A DNA stretch of 64,000 nt, taken from assembly GCA_964020085.1 (NCBI GenBank), contig OZ026604.1, forward strand, positions 17,307,058 through 17,371,057, written 5' to 3'. The position numbers and the translations under genes were made by a program. The notes beneath the pieces were generated by a model. It was not told the origin of the DNA. It was given only the letters and a program-made list of their open reading frames with translations, and made no database searches. Source of the stretch: Micromussa lordhowensis (taxonomy: Eukaryota; Cnidaria; Anthozoa; Scleractinia; Lobophylliidae). The stretch's first letter is position 1. Every line of letters begins with the position of its first letter. Positions 1-11,495 of the stretch are shown in pieces.

Positions 1-589
1 ACTTGAAAAGAACTATCGTGGTAATATGGGGGATTATCATTCGATGCGTTTTTTCTTTCTTTTTATCGGCTGTGAGTCCAGCACGAGACCTGCAAATAAC
101 TGCCTGCAAATAATGGTCTGCTCATGCGTAGTACCGTCTAAATGTGTTTGCTACAAATAGCATTCTGCTCATGAGTAATTGTAACCACGCTCCTGTGTGA
201 AAAATGGTAGATCGCTTCCCTAAGCTGTCAGAGAATGATTTAAATGTGGAAACAAACTTCGAGATCGAATGATAAAACAGTTATTGAACTCGGTTATCGC
301 AAAATATCGTGATTTGTCAACGTCTTGCTGTTCTGCGCGCCACTGACAAATCACAGTATTTTGCTCAACCGTGTCCAATAATTGTTCACTGACATAGTTA
401 TCTCTCTTTTATACCCGCGAGCCTCTCTTGTCAGCACTCTCAAAGAACGACGCGAAGGGTTGTTGCAGGAGGTTACAGCAGACGGATATCAACCTCTTTA
501 ATGTAATCACAGTACAACTCTGACACGAAAAACATAATTTATGGTTCATCAGGTGGAGTAGCTGGGTTTGCAGTAGAGGGAACAGAACG
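1..589. other. 3' flank of FZ gene A, no gene seen
   Basis: No coding region or RNA gene is recognisable here. On the minus strand this lies downstream of the stop codon at 590-592, so its upper part is probably 3' untranslated sequence of FZ gene A. Confidence 0.5.
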
Positions 590-930
590 TTATGCTCCAA
601 TGCACTGAGTTCCTTTTCCAGCAGAGGGGAATTTGTCACAAGCCATCCTCTGTGGCCACGGGAGACCGAATTCCGTCAAGACAGGAAGGCAGCCATTCTT
701 GACTCGATTGCAAAGCTCTCTGCAAGGCAGGCGAGGTACCCTGCAGGGAGGGGCGTATAGAGAACACAGCAAAAGGGGCAGCTCTGTGGAACAGCTGTAT
801 TGTACAAGAGGACGAAACTGCATAATCTCAGAGGATGCTTCTCCCTGTGTTTGATTGAAGAAGTTGGGAAACAGCGTCATGTTGTAGTGCAGACCACTAC
901 ATTCGGAAATGGTCAGCGGCTTACATCTGC
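590..930 (-). CDS. FZ gene A, last exon: terminal frizzled CRD
   Basis: This exon encodes one frizzled-type cysteine-rich domain (FZ/CRD), the extracellular fold that binds Wnt-type ligands in frizzled, corin and MFRP. The order of conserved motifs is clear: CKPLTISECSGLHYN, FPNFFNQTQ, then CSTELPLLLCSLYAPPC, PCRELCNRV, and a final CDKFP and CIGA. An acceptor (CTTCGCAG) precedes 930 and the exon starts in phase 1, as do the other FZ exons of this gene. The frame ends in TAA right after CIGA, so this is the C-terminal module. Ligand specificity cannot be read from the sequence. Confidence 0.85.
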
Positions 931-1699
931 CTGCGAAGAGTTTAAAGAAGAATGGTACTGAGAAACTGTCAAGACTTCTTTGTTCATAATTTACAAACAT
1001 TTTTTCATTCACTGTCTGTTTGGAGGCTGGGAGATAATAACTGTTCTGCTAATTTCCCCGGGATGATATTGAGATTATTTGCGTTGTGCAGTTATATCCC
1101 TGACTTTCTATCCGTGCAGCTATAATCGATCTTCGAGTCACTGGTTCACTGACTTGACTTCAAGAACTGTCACTAAATGACAGAATGCATCCACTGACAG
1201 GAAATCTATGTTTCAGGGAAATACAATAAGATTCAACATTGTTTTGATTTTATTCAAAACACAGCAAATTCCCATCTCGGCCATTGTCCGTCATCCTTTG
1301 TTAGTTCTTAACAGCTATTAGCGCTGTCCCACAAAATAAAACCATCATAATATATCAGAACATTTTTCGACAAATAGAACAGTCCTCTTCGCATTTCAGA
1401 GTATTTTTCTTTGTTTAAATTAGTTTTCAGTTAGTGCTCAAAGCAATTGCGCATTTTCTTCATTTTAGCATTTTCCAAGAATCCCAACTGCTTTAGGAAG
1501 CATGTTCATTTTGCTCTTCGAGAGCAAGCATATTTAAAACTCAACCCAGACGTGAACTGACTTGGCTAAGTTACGGTATCCCACGAATAACACCTGTTGC
1601 ATGCTATAAAGACAAATTCTGATTGCTTCTTTGGGGCTATCTAATTACGTTTGTTGTGATTGGCCAAGCGTGATTGCATAAGCAGACCTTGCTTCTTAC

Positions 1700-2086
1700 C
1701 GTCTTTCGAAGGGGTCGCCTTGGTAACTGAAGGTGTGGCCAGTCCACCAATACATCCAGGTTCGTCTGCTTGACGCCGGAACTTAGAGCAAGAGACAGGC
1801 CATTTGATCCCGAGCTCCCGCATTCGGGGAACACACTGTTTCTTGACGCGACTACAGAGCTCTTTGCAGGGTACGTTGTGCGCATAAGGAATGCAATTTG
1901 GTGCGTAGAGAGAGCAGATAAAGAACTTCAACTCTGCTGAGCAGTTGGTTTGAATGATTGGATTGTACTTGCTTATTTCAAGGGCAGCTTGATCTTGCGT
2001 TTGGTGCTGAAAGTAGTTAGGAACCCAGGTCGCACTGTACTGCAAACCACTGCATGAAGATAAACCCAGAGGTTCACATTTTCCCG
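1700..2086 (-). CDS. FZ gene A, frizzled CRD exon
   Basis: This is a single FZ domain exon. CEPLGLSSCSGLQYS, WVPNYFQHQTQ, CSAELKFFICSLYAPNC and PCKELCSRVKKQC are visible, followed by a Thr/Ser/Lys-rich spacer. The acceptor TTTCTTTGCAG precedes 2086 and the donor GACG|GTAAGA ends the exon at 1700. Both boundaries are phase 1, the symmetric arrangement that allows extracellular modules to be duplicated. Gene B has no obvious counterpart of this exon. Confidence 0.85.
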
Positions 2087-2476
2087 CTGCAAAGAAATGG
2101 AATTCACACACCTTGTTTCAGCTTCAGCGGGAATTTGAAGATACTACTTCCAGACTGATCTCAATATCTCACTTTGCAGTTTCACCATCACCGCTTCCCT
2201 TTCTAACCTTTGCCACAAACCTTACCTCGCCAGTTAAGGAATAGAAAGAGCCCAAAACCAGTCGTCGCTACTCGCCCTTAACGCCGTTCTGTATCATGAA
2301 GCAAGCGATCTGAAGTGGTATTACTTACCTCTGCATGATTTATTCTCCTTAAATATTTTCTTTCCCTTAACTTGGAAGATAGGTTTAGAAATGTCGTATC
2401 GAGCTAGAAGATTGCTGAAATCACTCCATGAAACTCACTAGCTATTTTATTTGAATTTGGTCAAACTTCATCTTAC

Positions 2477-2872
2477 CTTTAGTCGGAAGTGGAGGTGGAG
2501 TGGTGACGTCAACGGCATTAGGTCTGTCGATACACACATCCTGACCCCCTCCCCGGGGAAATTTATCGCATGCCATGCTGTCTGGCCACTGATAACCATA
2601 GCGCTCTAACAAAGGAAGGCACCCACGTTGAACTCGAAGGCAAAGCTCTCTGCATGGCAGTGGCGGCGCGTCTAGAGACGAGCAGAGAGGAGCGTAAAGC
2701 GAGCAAAGAAAGAAGGTTAAGTCCACTGAGCAGTTGAATCGGACCAGCGGGAAGAACTGATGAACTTCGAGCCCAGCCTCTTTCTGAGTGTTGTGTTGGA
2801 AGTAGTTTGGAAACACCGTCATTTTGTACGGAACATTTTTGCATATGGGAATTGAAATAACCTCACATTTGC
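2477..2872 (-). CDS. FZ gene A, frizzled CRD exon
   Basis: This is a single FZ domain exon with CEVISIPICKNVPYKMT, FPNYFQHNTQ, CSVDLTFFLCSLYAPLC, PCRELCLRVQRGC and CDKFPRG. The acceptor CCATTTAG|GC precedes 2872 and the donor AAAG|GTAAGA follows 2477; both boundaries are phase 1. Its closest relative in the window is the exon at 10601-10999 of gene B, which shares the PLPCRELCLRVQRGCLP core. Confidence 0.85.
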
Positions 2873-3252
2873 CTAAATGGAAACCCAAAAAATAAGAAAA
2901 AGAAGAAAAGAATACGTATTAAATGTCGGACTAGCTTAAATTTTGGATGTACTGTATTAAATTGACACACTGCACGTCTCTCTCTCTCCTTTTGTAAACA
3001 AACAAGCTTTATGCGTCTCGCATTTACCAAGTCGCCCTAAGTGCTAGACACATAGTCTCAAACGCAAGATTATTAAAAACTGCATGATTGCATAATGCAG
3101 TTCAAAAGCTTTCATTGGCTCAGCCATTATGGTATAGGAGTCATTATACCATGCTATACAGTTATGGCAAATTTTCGTATAATTTTTTTGGGGACGTTTC
3201 CATTCTTTTTAATTTTCTTCAGTTTTCCAGATGTCGGGGGCGTTTTAAATTA

Positions 3253-3368
3253 AACAATTATTCCACTCGCGCTTGTTGGATATTAGATAATTATAGCCAA
3301 ATCGGCGTTACGCGCCTTGTCGGCTATCTATCATCTCGTATTCAACGCGCGCTCGTGGAATAATTGTT
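3253..3368. repeat. Fold-back (inverted) repeat
   Basis: An arm beginning AACAATTATTCCACTCGCGC returns inverted as GCGCGCTCGTGGAATAATTGTT about 90 bp later. It is intronic to FZ gene A and looks like a short hairpin-type non-autonomous element. Confidence 0.6.
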
Positions 3369-3515
3369 ATTTATTATCCAACTCTGCTTCCTAGAGTACA
3401 AATAACGCGCGAAACGAGTAAAAATATCAGATATCAGATATTTGTACTCGTCTCATTCCTCCCGGCCGCGTGAAGTTCAAAACCTCGGCAAGTCAGAATT
3501 TTGGGAAAAGAAATC

Positions 3516-3534
<19 letters not shown>

Positions 3535-3547
<13 letters not shown>

Positions 3548-3668
3548 GTGTGTAGTATCGCTGTATATTCTTACTCGTCGTTTGTATTTTGACTCGCCCT
3601 ACGGGCTCGTCAAAATACTGCACAACTCGTAAAAATATACAGCGATACTACACACCAAAACGTCCAAT
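3535..3668. repeat. Fold-back repeat inside an FZ gene A intron
   Basis: The arm ATTAGACGTTTTGGTGTGTA at 3535 is repeated in inverted orientation up to 3668, where it ends TACACACCAAAACGTCCAAT. It lies just downstream of the donor at 3726, so it is intronic. Confidence 0.7.
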
Positions 3669-3725
3669 ATTTATATATATATTTATTCGTCTTACCTATT
3701 GTAGGTAAACACGGCAAATCATTAC

Positions 3726-4136
3726 CTGTTTGTGACGGGGTAGGGTCTCCTCCAACTGACTGTCCGTTGTAGCAAGATTCTTCATCTTCTTTCGGAAAGT
3801 TCTTACATTTCAGATCCGATGGCCATTGAAATTCCTTTGTTTTAGTAACATCTCTTATGACTCGCTTGCACTGTGATTTTGCTTCAAGACAGAGCTCTCT
3901 GCAGGGTTTCAGGTGACTTTCGGTACCTCTACAGGAGGGTGCGTAAAGTCCACAGAGGAAGCTGGCCAAAAGAGACGAGCATTCTTTAGGAGCAATCTGA
4001 AAGATGTCGTCAAACTTCTGGAAGCTAACCGATGCTTCTTTGTCGTTTGTGTGACCGAAGAAGTTTGGGAACTGACTCAACCAGGGCGGTGGAGAATATC
4101 TATTGCACTGGTGAGCTATTGGCCGGCATCCCGTTG
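3726..4136 (-). CDS. FZ gene A, frizzled CRD exon
   Basis: This is an FZ domain exon. CRPIAHQCNRYSPPPWL, FPNFFGHTNDKEA, CSSLLASFLCGLYAPSC and PCRELCLEAKSQCKRV are visible. It starts after the acceptor CTTCACACAG at 4137 and ends at the donor AACAG|GTAATG (3726), with both boundaries in phase 1. Its counterpart in gene B is the second half of the double-domain exon 11496-12269, which shares the CRELCLQAKSQCKRI core. Confidence 0.85.
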
Positions 4137-4287
4137 CTGTGTGAAGACACGTTTAACAAAGAAGGTAAATTTGCTAGTTTCTTTTCTTCATACTGATTGT
4201 TCTAAGCTCAGAAGAATGACGGAACGCATTTTAAAGAGATTCTTCTGTGTAACCAGCAAATAATAAACAATTATTGGATGAGGTTGT

Positions 4288-4387
4288 GCATGATATCATG
4301 AATTATCAAAACCGAGGTCTGCGTTATCTGCCTTCGGCTTCGGCAGATAACACAGACACGAGGTTTTGATAATTCATGATATCATGC
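4288..4387. repeat. Palindromic hairpin repeat
   Basis: GCATGATATCATGAATTATC at the left edge pairs with its inverse at the right edge, with a short loop TTCGGCTTCGG in the centre. The arms are about 45 bp and nearly perfect. It looks like a small fold-back MITE in an intron of FZ gene A. Confidence 0.75.
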
Positions 4388-5124
4388 GAAAACCGAATTC
4401 AATAACTGCTTTATTATACATTTACACATATAATTCATCCTCAGAAACAGAAGCGAAGCGTTCAGCCATTCCGTTTCTGAGGGGACTGACACTCCAAGGG
4501 GCTTAGTAACCAGGCAGACGTTGAACTTGACATGATAAATGCATTATCTGCAGCAGATATTGCATTTATCAGGTCAAGTTCACAAGCTATTGTGAATTGA
4601 TTGGATGATCTTGACCAATCAGATTTTTCATAGTGAGTCTGATGTATAATATAATATAAAATATTTGAGACGGCAGTAAAACTTTAGTGAGGATCTCGTT
4701 GCCGTCCTCATCGTCGTCAAGATTTCCATAAGTTTTTTTTTTATTAGAGTTAAAAAACGAAGGCATATAATATGTGCTATCAAATGGGCATAACAGTTTA
4801 ATTTTATGTCTGTACGATATGGCCTGAGCGATACCCGTCTATAAAACTGACGAGGTATCAAGTCGTTAATTTTTTAAGAAAGAATCCCTTAAAGGTATCT
4901 GCTCGTGGCTCAAATGTATTTTCAGCCTTAGAGGTAACAATTGTAAAATAAACAGCGAACAGAACCTGGACACCCCCGTCATTTTGACAGAAGAGTCCTC
5001 TTGGGATGTGCGTACTTTAAGCTCATGCTTCCCCAAAGTGAGTAGACATATCAACAGACTAGGCTAGAAAGAAGAGCGCTTCAAAATTCACCTATTGCGC
5101 ATGTTCGTTCGTTCTGTGTCTTAC

Positions 5125-5505
5125 CTGGGGAAGATGTGTTCTCTATCTCATGCCATGACCCATTGAAACAGTTGGAGACTCCCTCTTTTGGCAAATGCTT
5201 GCATCTCATGGCCGGATCTGACATAATGTCGAACTTCTTTAGTGAATCCCTACAGCTTTTTGTGGCGCTCTTACAAAGCCCCTTACACGGACGAATGGGC
5301 TTCTGGGTCCCGTTACAGGGAGGTGCTAAAACGGAGCACAGAAAAGGCTCCATGGAAGAAGAGCATGCAGCCTTGAAAAGTGGCGCAAGCTTGCTAGCGA
5401 CCGCCATAGCTTCCTCTTGGGTCTGGTGATTCAGCGGGTTTGGAAACTGTACTGAGTTATACGGCATGTTTTTACACAGTGGGATCCTGATTGGTTCACA
5501 CTGAC
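5125..5505 (-). CDS. FZ gene A, first frizzled CRD exon
   Basis: This is the most N-terminal FZ domain of gene A. It starts after the acceptor CTCATCAG and reads CEPIRIPLCKNMPYN, FPNPLNHQTQEEA, CSSSMEPFLCSVLAPPC, PCKGLCKSATKSC and CKHLPKEG. It ends at the donor CCCCAG|GTAAGA. Boundaries are phase 1. Its counterpart in gene B is the first half of the double-domain exon, which shares the LCSVLAPPC motif. Confidence 0.85.
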
Positions 5506-5874
5506 CTGATGAGTGAAGTTAATTGCTTTTAACAATGTATATGGAAAGACATGCGTGACACCATGATCTCGATGCAAATAACTACCAGAATTCTTCACTC
5601 TTTCTGTTTCTTATGCTAATTAGGGCAATTGTTATTTAAACCCCACTGACACTTTCAAAATTTCAATAATAAAGAAAAAACGAAAGGAATTCTGGTAATT
5701 GTAGTCAAATGACACAGAGTGCAAATCTGCTATTACACGTGCTTTTCAAAGCGAGGTAAGCTAGAAATTTCGTTAGCCTGTTCTATTTTTCACACCTTAA
5801 CATTAACACGAAGTGGCGAAATGACGGAATGGCACTTAACAATGCAGGATACGGTTAACCCATACATACTATCC

Positions 5875-6053
5875 GAAGCGCTGTTTAGGCTAACCAAAGC
5901 GCTATTTAGGCTAACTGAAGCACTATTTAGGCTAACCGAAGCGCTATTTAGGCTAACCGAAGCGCTATTTAAGCTAACCGAAGCGCTATTTAGGCTAACC
6001 GAAGCGCTATTTAGGCTAACCGAAGCGCTGTTTAGGCTAACCGAAGCTGGTGT
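5875..6053. repeat. 21-bp minisatellite
   Basis: About nine tandem copies of a 21-bp unit, GCGCTATTTAGGCTAACCGAA, with few substitutions. Because 21 is a multiple of three, the array stays open and would read as a seven-residue repeat (ALFRLTE). There is no other sign that it is translated. It lies in an intron of FZ gene A. Confidence 0.9.
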
Positions 6054-6222
6054 GTTTTAAACACGCCCAACATGTCATTCAAATGTTTATGATTATTATT
6101 CGTTCAGACCACCCTGTCACTTTGCCAGCTCCGTTACCTCTCTCCCCTCCGCCTCTGAGTTTCCCTTTAATTACAAGCATTGCGTGACGTTTCATTAGTG
6201 GCTGATGCCCAGAGATTCTTAC

Positions 6223-6324
6223 CTCTTGCGGTTCTCGAAAGTCGCACGTGTCTTGCTTGCGCCATCTTTCCCCGCTGAGCAGGCGCGGACATGCGTGCTT
6301 GGTTATCAACGTCCGTGACGTCAT
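6223..6324 (-). CDS. FZ gene A, short linker exon 2
   Basis: This is a short exon between the membrane-anchor exon and the first FZ domain. The acceptor ATCTCTTCAG precedes 6324 and the donor AAGAG|GTAAGA follows 6223, both phase 1. It encodes a basic, low-complexity stalk. It was recognised because the exon at 13190-13306 in gene B occupies the same place and has a similar start (D-D/E-V-T, then D-N). No domain is recognised; the call rests on splice sites and the paralogue. Confidence 0.6.
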
Positions 6325-7695
6325 CTGAAGAGATATAAACAACAGTTATGGCAAATTTATGGCGTAAAATAATCTCAGCATATCTCGGGGTGGGAGATAC
6401 CCCAACGTAAGTTCCGGAAATGAGGCGACAATTGGCAAACATCATTTCTGTGTAAAATTTACGTTCTCATCAAAACTACAGTGAACATGTAATGTGTTAG
6501 CATCCTTTTTTTAAGTTTTTCACTTATTTTTTTTTCACTCAGTCGTAGGGGCAGCGCATTTTTATATACACAGGTCCAAGTTGGTTCCCACTGGTTCTAA
6601 TTTTTGTGAAACTGAAAAAACATCTATACCTTGGTGAATTGTGAAAGGGTTGTGAAAGCTCTTGAGTGGGGAAGTGGAGTGACTGAACAAAGTCAACATA
6701 TCGGAAAATATTGTGGGAATCGAGACGTGATATAGCTGTAAACACATCAACTGCAAATAGAAAAATATCATCTGTTTCTTCTGATTTCAATTGATTTTCT
6801 TCAGCATAGTCTTCTTGGGATCATTGTAACTTGCTGTTTAAAACAAGGTCTGAAATCCCTACAGCTAAGAAACTCTTTCTTATATCAGAGGTTTTCGGGC
6901 GTTTTAGCTTTTTCCGGATGTGCCACATCCTAGTCGGAAGCAGGGAGGACATTGCAAAGCCGCGAGGAGTTTTGTTAGAAACACAAAAGGTCACAGAGCA
7001 ACTGACACCTTCAGTACGCCCACAATCCTCCTTCTTTTTTGAGAAATCGAGCCACATGTACATATTTCTTTTTCTCGGGGAAAACGTACCGATCGTGTTC
7101 GGTGCTATCTCACGCAGCCAAACAGTTGTGCAATTGATCATTGTCTTTCGATCCCTGTGACGTCTGAATTCTCAACGAAAACAGTCAGTGCTACACCTTG
7201 AAAAAAGCCTTTCCAGGACTTTTTCCTACGTTATAAAAGAACCTAGAATACAACAGCTTTAAAATGACCTCTTCTTCATCATCGAAAAATCAGGGCTGTC
7301 GCGCTTGCCGACTCACATTTGATTAAATAACAGAAAAGAGAAAATCTGCTCAACCAAGAAATTCAGACCAAGACAAACTCGGAGACTATTGCTACGTTGT
7401 AGTGCGCGATATCAGATTACCATGCCACCTATTTTAGCCCACCAAGGAACATAGTAAATAGGTCTAAATAATTATCATCAACATAATCATGACATTTTCA
7501 CGATTAATTTTCAGAAGAAATCCTCAATAGATGAAAGACTGTGGGACTGAGATATTTATGGATCAAAGTGTACTATAGTCATTACTCCCGAGGAGTCACC
7601 ATGTGCGAAATCATTTTGCCGCTTTAGTTTGTCGTGTTTTGTCTGTTGTGATGAGTTTTTCTTTTGACCAACTCGGTCAATCTTAGATATCTTAC

Positions 7696-7888
7696 CTTGT
7701 AATGGTTTGAGTTCTTCGACTGTGCCTCTCAAACTCCTGATTTCTTCTTGCATGAAGATGCAACCAGTGATCAGAACAACATTAGCCCCGACCAAGAAAA
7801 CAATCAGTCCGATTACTAATCGTCGTCTGTGTACAGACTCACTATGTTTGCTCGTCTGAGGCTCTGTCAGTAAAGCCGATGAAGACAT
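7696..7888 (-). CDS. FZ gene A, exon 1: cytoplasmic tail and signal anchor
   Basis: This is the probable first coding exon. The first ATG is at 7888. It encodes about 30 polar residues, an RRR stop-transfer flank, and a single hydrophobic segment of roughly 22 residues (LVIGLIVFLVGANVVLITG). The segment FMQEEIRSLRGTVEELKP follows. With no N-terminal signal peptide and one internal hydrophobic stretch next to arginines, this is a type II membrane protein with its FZ domains outside the cell, the topology of corin and MFRP. The donor ACAAG|GTAAGA at 7696 is phase 1, matching exon 2. Confidence 0.75.
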
Positions 7889-8026
7889 CGCGTAGATTAT
7901 CTTAGACCTTTCGGGCAAAGCAGCTATCGTGTCTGATCCGCGTGTTAAGCTGTTCTAAAGCTTCATGCGTCATAAGAATGGCTAACATTTAGCGCGGTCG
8001 ACTCAACAGACAGATCTTGTTACAGC

Positions 8027-8281
8027 TTGTCGTCACCATCTGTATGTGACAGTACTGATGTAACGCTTATAACACCGCTCGGTCAACCACCAGGCGGCGG
8101 GAAGATGAGAGAACCTGCGAACCTGGTTGACGCTCGGTTTGCTTTACTAAAATCAAAAGACGAACAACAAACACTGAAACGACTGAAAAACGACGATAAC
8201 ATTGTTATACTACCAGCCGACACATACTATGAAGCGTTATTAGGGTCAAAATTAAAATACAAGTTATGTTATGGTGTTTAG
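8027..8281 (+). mobile_element. Penelope-like element fragment (probable)
   Basis: A short open stretch contains LKRLKNDDNIVILPAD, which matches the N-terminal part of Penelope-like reverse transcriptases (a conserved LPADKG-type motif). The match decays after PAD and the frame closes at 8281. It is a decayed fragment, not a gene. The array at 61751-61845 carries a hammerhead-like sequence typical of the same class. Confidence 0.5.
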
Positions 8282-8784
8282 CATTTTATTCGGCCACATT
8301 GTTGAATTATGTTCGGCTCTTTTCAATTATGTTCAGAAGTTTAGACCGACAACCCAAATTTTATTTGGCTGATAACTACGTTGGAAGATTTTTTGATTTA
8401 TGATTTTGCTTTTATTATCCATATCGAATTTTGTTCGGCTCTTTGGAATTTTTAGCGGGATTTTAAAGCGCTCCTCCCCTCGCGCGCCACTCGCGCTTAT
8501 CGCTCGCCTCGCGTTCGCCTCGCTTTAAGCTGCGAAATTTCCACTACATAACATTACGTGACATTGCAAGTGAATATCTACAAGATCACATATTTGGACT
8601 GCATGCGGAGAAAGATGTGAAGGCATCAATGATCATCGCAGTTACATACACAACTTAATTCAGGCTTGAACGGGATTATTATTGTGGTTATACATCAGGT
8701 GCCATACACGCCTTACACGAACAATAGAATAATAGACAATAGAACGCTAGGAGATTTATACTAAACTCGATAGAAACACGGTAC

Positions 8785-9463
8785 ATGTTACTGTTTGCTG
8801 ACGACACCAATATTCTCTACTCCCATAAGAATCTTAAGTCCCTTGATAATGTCATGAATTTTGAATTGAACAATGTATTTCAGTGGTTAACCTCTAACAA
8901 ATTAACACTAAATCAAAACAAGTCAAATTTTGTTATTTTCCGCCCGTATCAGAAACGTCTTTCCTTTGTTCCGCAGATTTGTATTCTTTGCCAAGCCAGC
9001 AAAACCCATTTAAATAAGCTTTTAATTCTCCAAAAACGTGCCCTTCGTTTTATTTATTTCTCTGATAGACGTGATCACGCAATTCCTTTATTCGTGAATG
9101 CTCATATTTTATCTATAAATTTTATGCACTACAAATTACTAGCCGAAACAATGCATGTCGTAAGTAATGACCTTATGCCGTCAAATTTGAAGGACTTGTT
9201 TGTTCCTACTGCGAAAATCCATTCGTACAATACACGAGCCTCAGTCTCTAGGAATTTCTATATCCAGAAATCAACTACTGAAATTCAGAGGAAGTCTTTG
9301 TCAAGAATTGGTGCAAAATGAGATACCAACTAAGTTAAGGGCACTCCCTAAAGCTTCTTTTAAAAAGAAGATTCAAATGATTTTGTTAAAAATATTGGAA
9401 AACGAAGACTCTTATAAAGATTTAGAATTCATCATATCAAAAGTTAATTTTTACTTTCCATAG
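8785..9463 (+). pseudogene. Non-LTR retrotransposon (LINE) reverse-transcriptase remnant
   Basis: LLFADDTNI at the start is the FADD catalytic box of a LINE reverse transcriptase. Within about 60 residues the sequence jumps to the C-terminal LQKRALRFI region, so the internal part is deleted. A frame change near 9310 separates the last part, which resumes as NEIPTKLRALPKASFKKK. The 5' part of the element is absent. A plausible 3' end lies near 9730 (AATAAAGTTGTCC). This is a dead copy lying between FZ genes A and B. Confidence 0.8.
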
Positions 9464-9871
9464 CTGTACTTCCTTCTTCTATTCCAATTCTGTTCTGTCC
9501 TAGATACTTCAAATTAATTTCGAATTAACTATGTAGCCTTAATGAAATAATACAATACGAGTCTGCCTTAAGTACTTCTTCCTTTGCTTTTGCTTTTCCT
9601 GTAATACGTTCCTTCTAAACTAAGATTGGCAGATTTCATTTATCTTATTGTTCCTGGCCCGCCTCGACTAGCTTTTGCTACCTGCGACGCCAGGACTGTT
9701 AGTAATGTATTCTACAAAAATGTAATAAAGTTGTCCTGTCTTTCTATTTCATAATAATCTATGCTCTACCAGACAGAAGGAAATAAGAATGATGCAAAAA
9801 CACATGCTCAGTTTTAAATTGTGTTGACTCGGCAAACTCAACGGGCTTCAATGACGTTTCCACTGTTGAAC

Positions 9872-10284
9872 TTAACAGTTCTCTCGCGGGATCGGAATAG
9901 TAGTAGGTGGAACATAGCGCTGTGATGCTCCAATGCAGTCAGTCTCATTCCCTGCATTTGGGAATTTATCACAAGCCATATTCTCCGGCCAAGGATAACC
10001 GTGTTGCTGCAGTTGATGGAGGCAGCTATTTCGAACTCGTTCGCAAAGCTCTCTGCAAGGCGTTCGTGGTACACTGCAGGGAGGGGCGTGCAGAGAACAC
10101 ACGAAGAGGGATAGCTCTGAGGAGCAATCATTCCAAGGAGAATCACGATAAGGCGAGTACAAAAAGAACGGGTGAATCTTAGAGGCTGCCTCTTGTTGTG
10201 TTCTATGGTTTAAGGTGTTGGGAACCAACGTCATATTGTAGTGGAGACTGCTACACACGGGAATGGTCAGAGGCACACATCGCC
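9872..10284 (-). CDS. FZ gene B, last exon: terminal frizzled CRD
   Basis: This is a single FZ domain exon ending in a stop. CVPLTIPVCSSLHYNMT, NTLNHRTQQEA, CSSELSLFVCSLHAPPC, PCRELCERVRNSC and ACDKFPNAG are visible. The frame continues about 15 residues past CIGA before TAA. The acceptor TTTTTTCAG precedes 10284 in phase 1. It is the counterpart of the terminal exon of gene A (590-930), sharing PWP..MACDKFP.AG and CIGA. Confidence 0.85.
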
Positions 10285-10600
10285 CTGAAAAAAGTCAAAG
10301 TATTAGTTAAGAACGTGACTGCAAATTAAAAATTGAAAAAATGTCTTCAACGGAGCGTAGCCAAAGCTGCAATCAGTTGTCCGCACATCGCACAAGCCTG
10401 GTCCCTCTGGGTTATGTCTTGCATACCAACTCCAACAATGATTACCTTTGTACTATTTCCCTAATAATACGGTATACCAAAAATAATTCACGACAACACA
10501 AAAACTAATTAGTCTTTAGTTCTCAGTTTTCCAGGAACAACAGACCATTCTTAGTCGTCCACACATGTTTTATTTGCTGTCTCATCAAACGTCACCTCAC

Positions 10601-10999
10601 CTCTAGCTGGACCTGAAGGGGTAACAGTGACTTGCGATGTATTTTGAGGCCTATCAATACACACTTCCTCACTGCTACGGGGAAACCTTTCGCATTGTAG
10701 GTTGTCTGGCCACCGTGAGCCATACAAGTATTCTACTGCAGGTAAACATCCTCGCTGAACTCGAAGGCAAAGCTCTCTGCATGGTAATAGGGGACGGTCA
10801 AGAACTGTACAGAGAGGAGCGTAAAGCGAGCACAAAAAGAACGCTAAATCCGGTGAACACTTCCTCTCCACCAGCGGCCACCATCGGTGAACTTCGATCG
10901 AAGCCTCGTTTTGCGTCTTGTGCTGGAAGAGGTTTGGGAACACTGTCATGTTGTATGGAACATCCTTGCATAGGGGAATCGACAAAGCCTGACACTTTC
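10601..10999 (-). CDS. FZ gene B, frizzled CRD exon
   Basis: This is an FZ domain exon with CQALSIPLCKDVPYNMT, FPNLFQHKTQNEA, CSPDLAFFLCSLYAPLC and PCRELCLRVQRGCLP. The acceptor CTCATTTCAG precedes 10999 and the donor AGAG|GTGAGG follows 10601; both are phase 1. It is the counterpart of 2477-2872 in gene A. Confidence 0.85.
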
Positions 11000-11495
11000 C
11001 TGAAATGAGACAAAAATCCAATCTACAGATCGACGTATGTAGGACTTCCTCGACTAATGAGTTGTCTCTTTCAACAGACGTTAGCTAGTAACTTTTAAAA
11101 CACAGATATTTAGCCTCGACAATGTCCTAAAATCAACAGTTACCTATACCACACATAAAAAGAAAGCTGAACATTTTTCTCTTTCAACGGCGAAGGAATA
11201 TGTAAACAAGAGAAAAAAATTGTTCTTCTTAGATTGGGATTGTTTGATTTAGAGCTTCTCTTCTCTTTGAAACAGCGTTGGCAACTCGAAGGTCGATGTT
11301 TCATTAGTCAGGGAATGTTTTCTGCATGAGGTAACCGGTTAATTTGAATTTTGTCTATTTTCTGAAGAACAAAGTTCATCAAGACAGGTAAAAGCGCGAA
11401 ATTCACACCGAGCCAAGGAGCGCACAAATGATTCCTAAATTTGGAGAGGAATCCAGGCTTTCAGCCCAGGTTTATAAAAAGTAAGCGTTTTTTAC

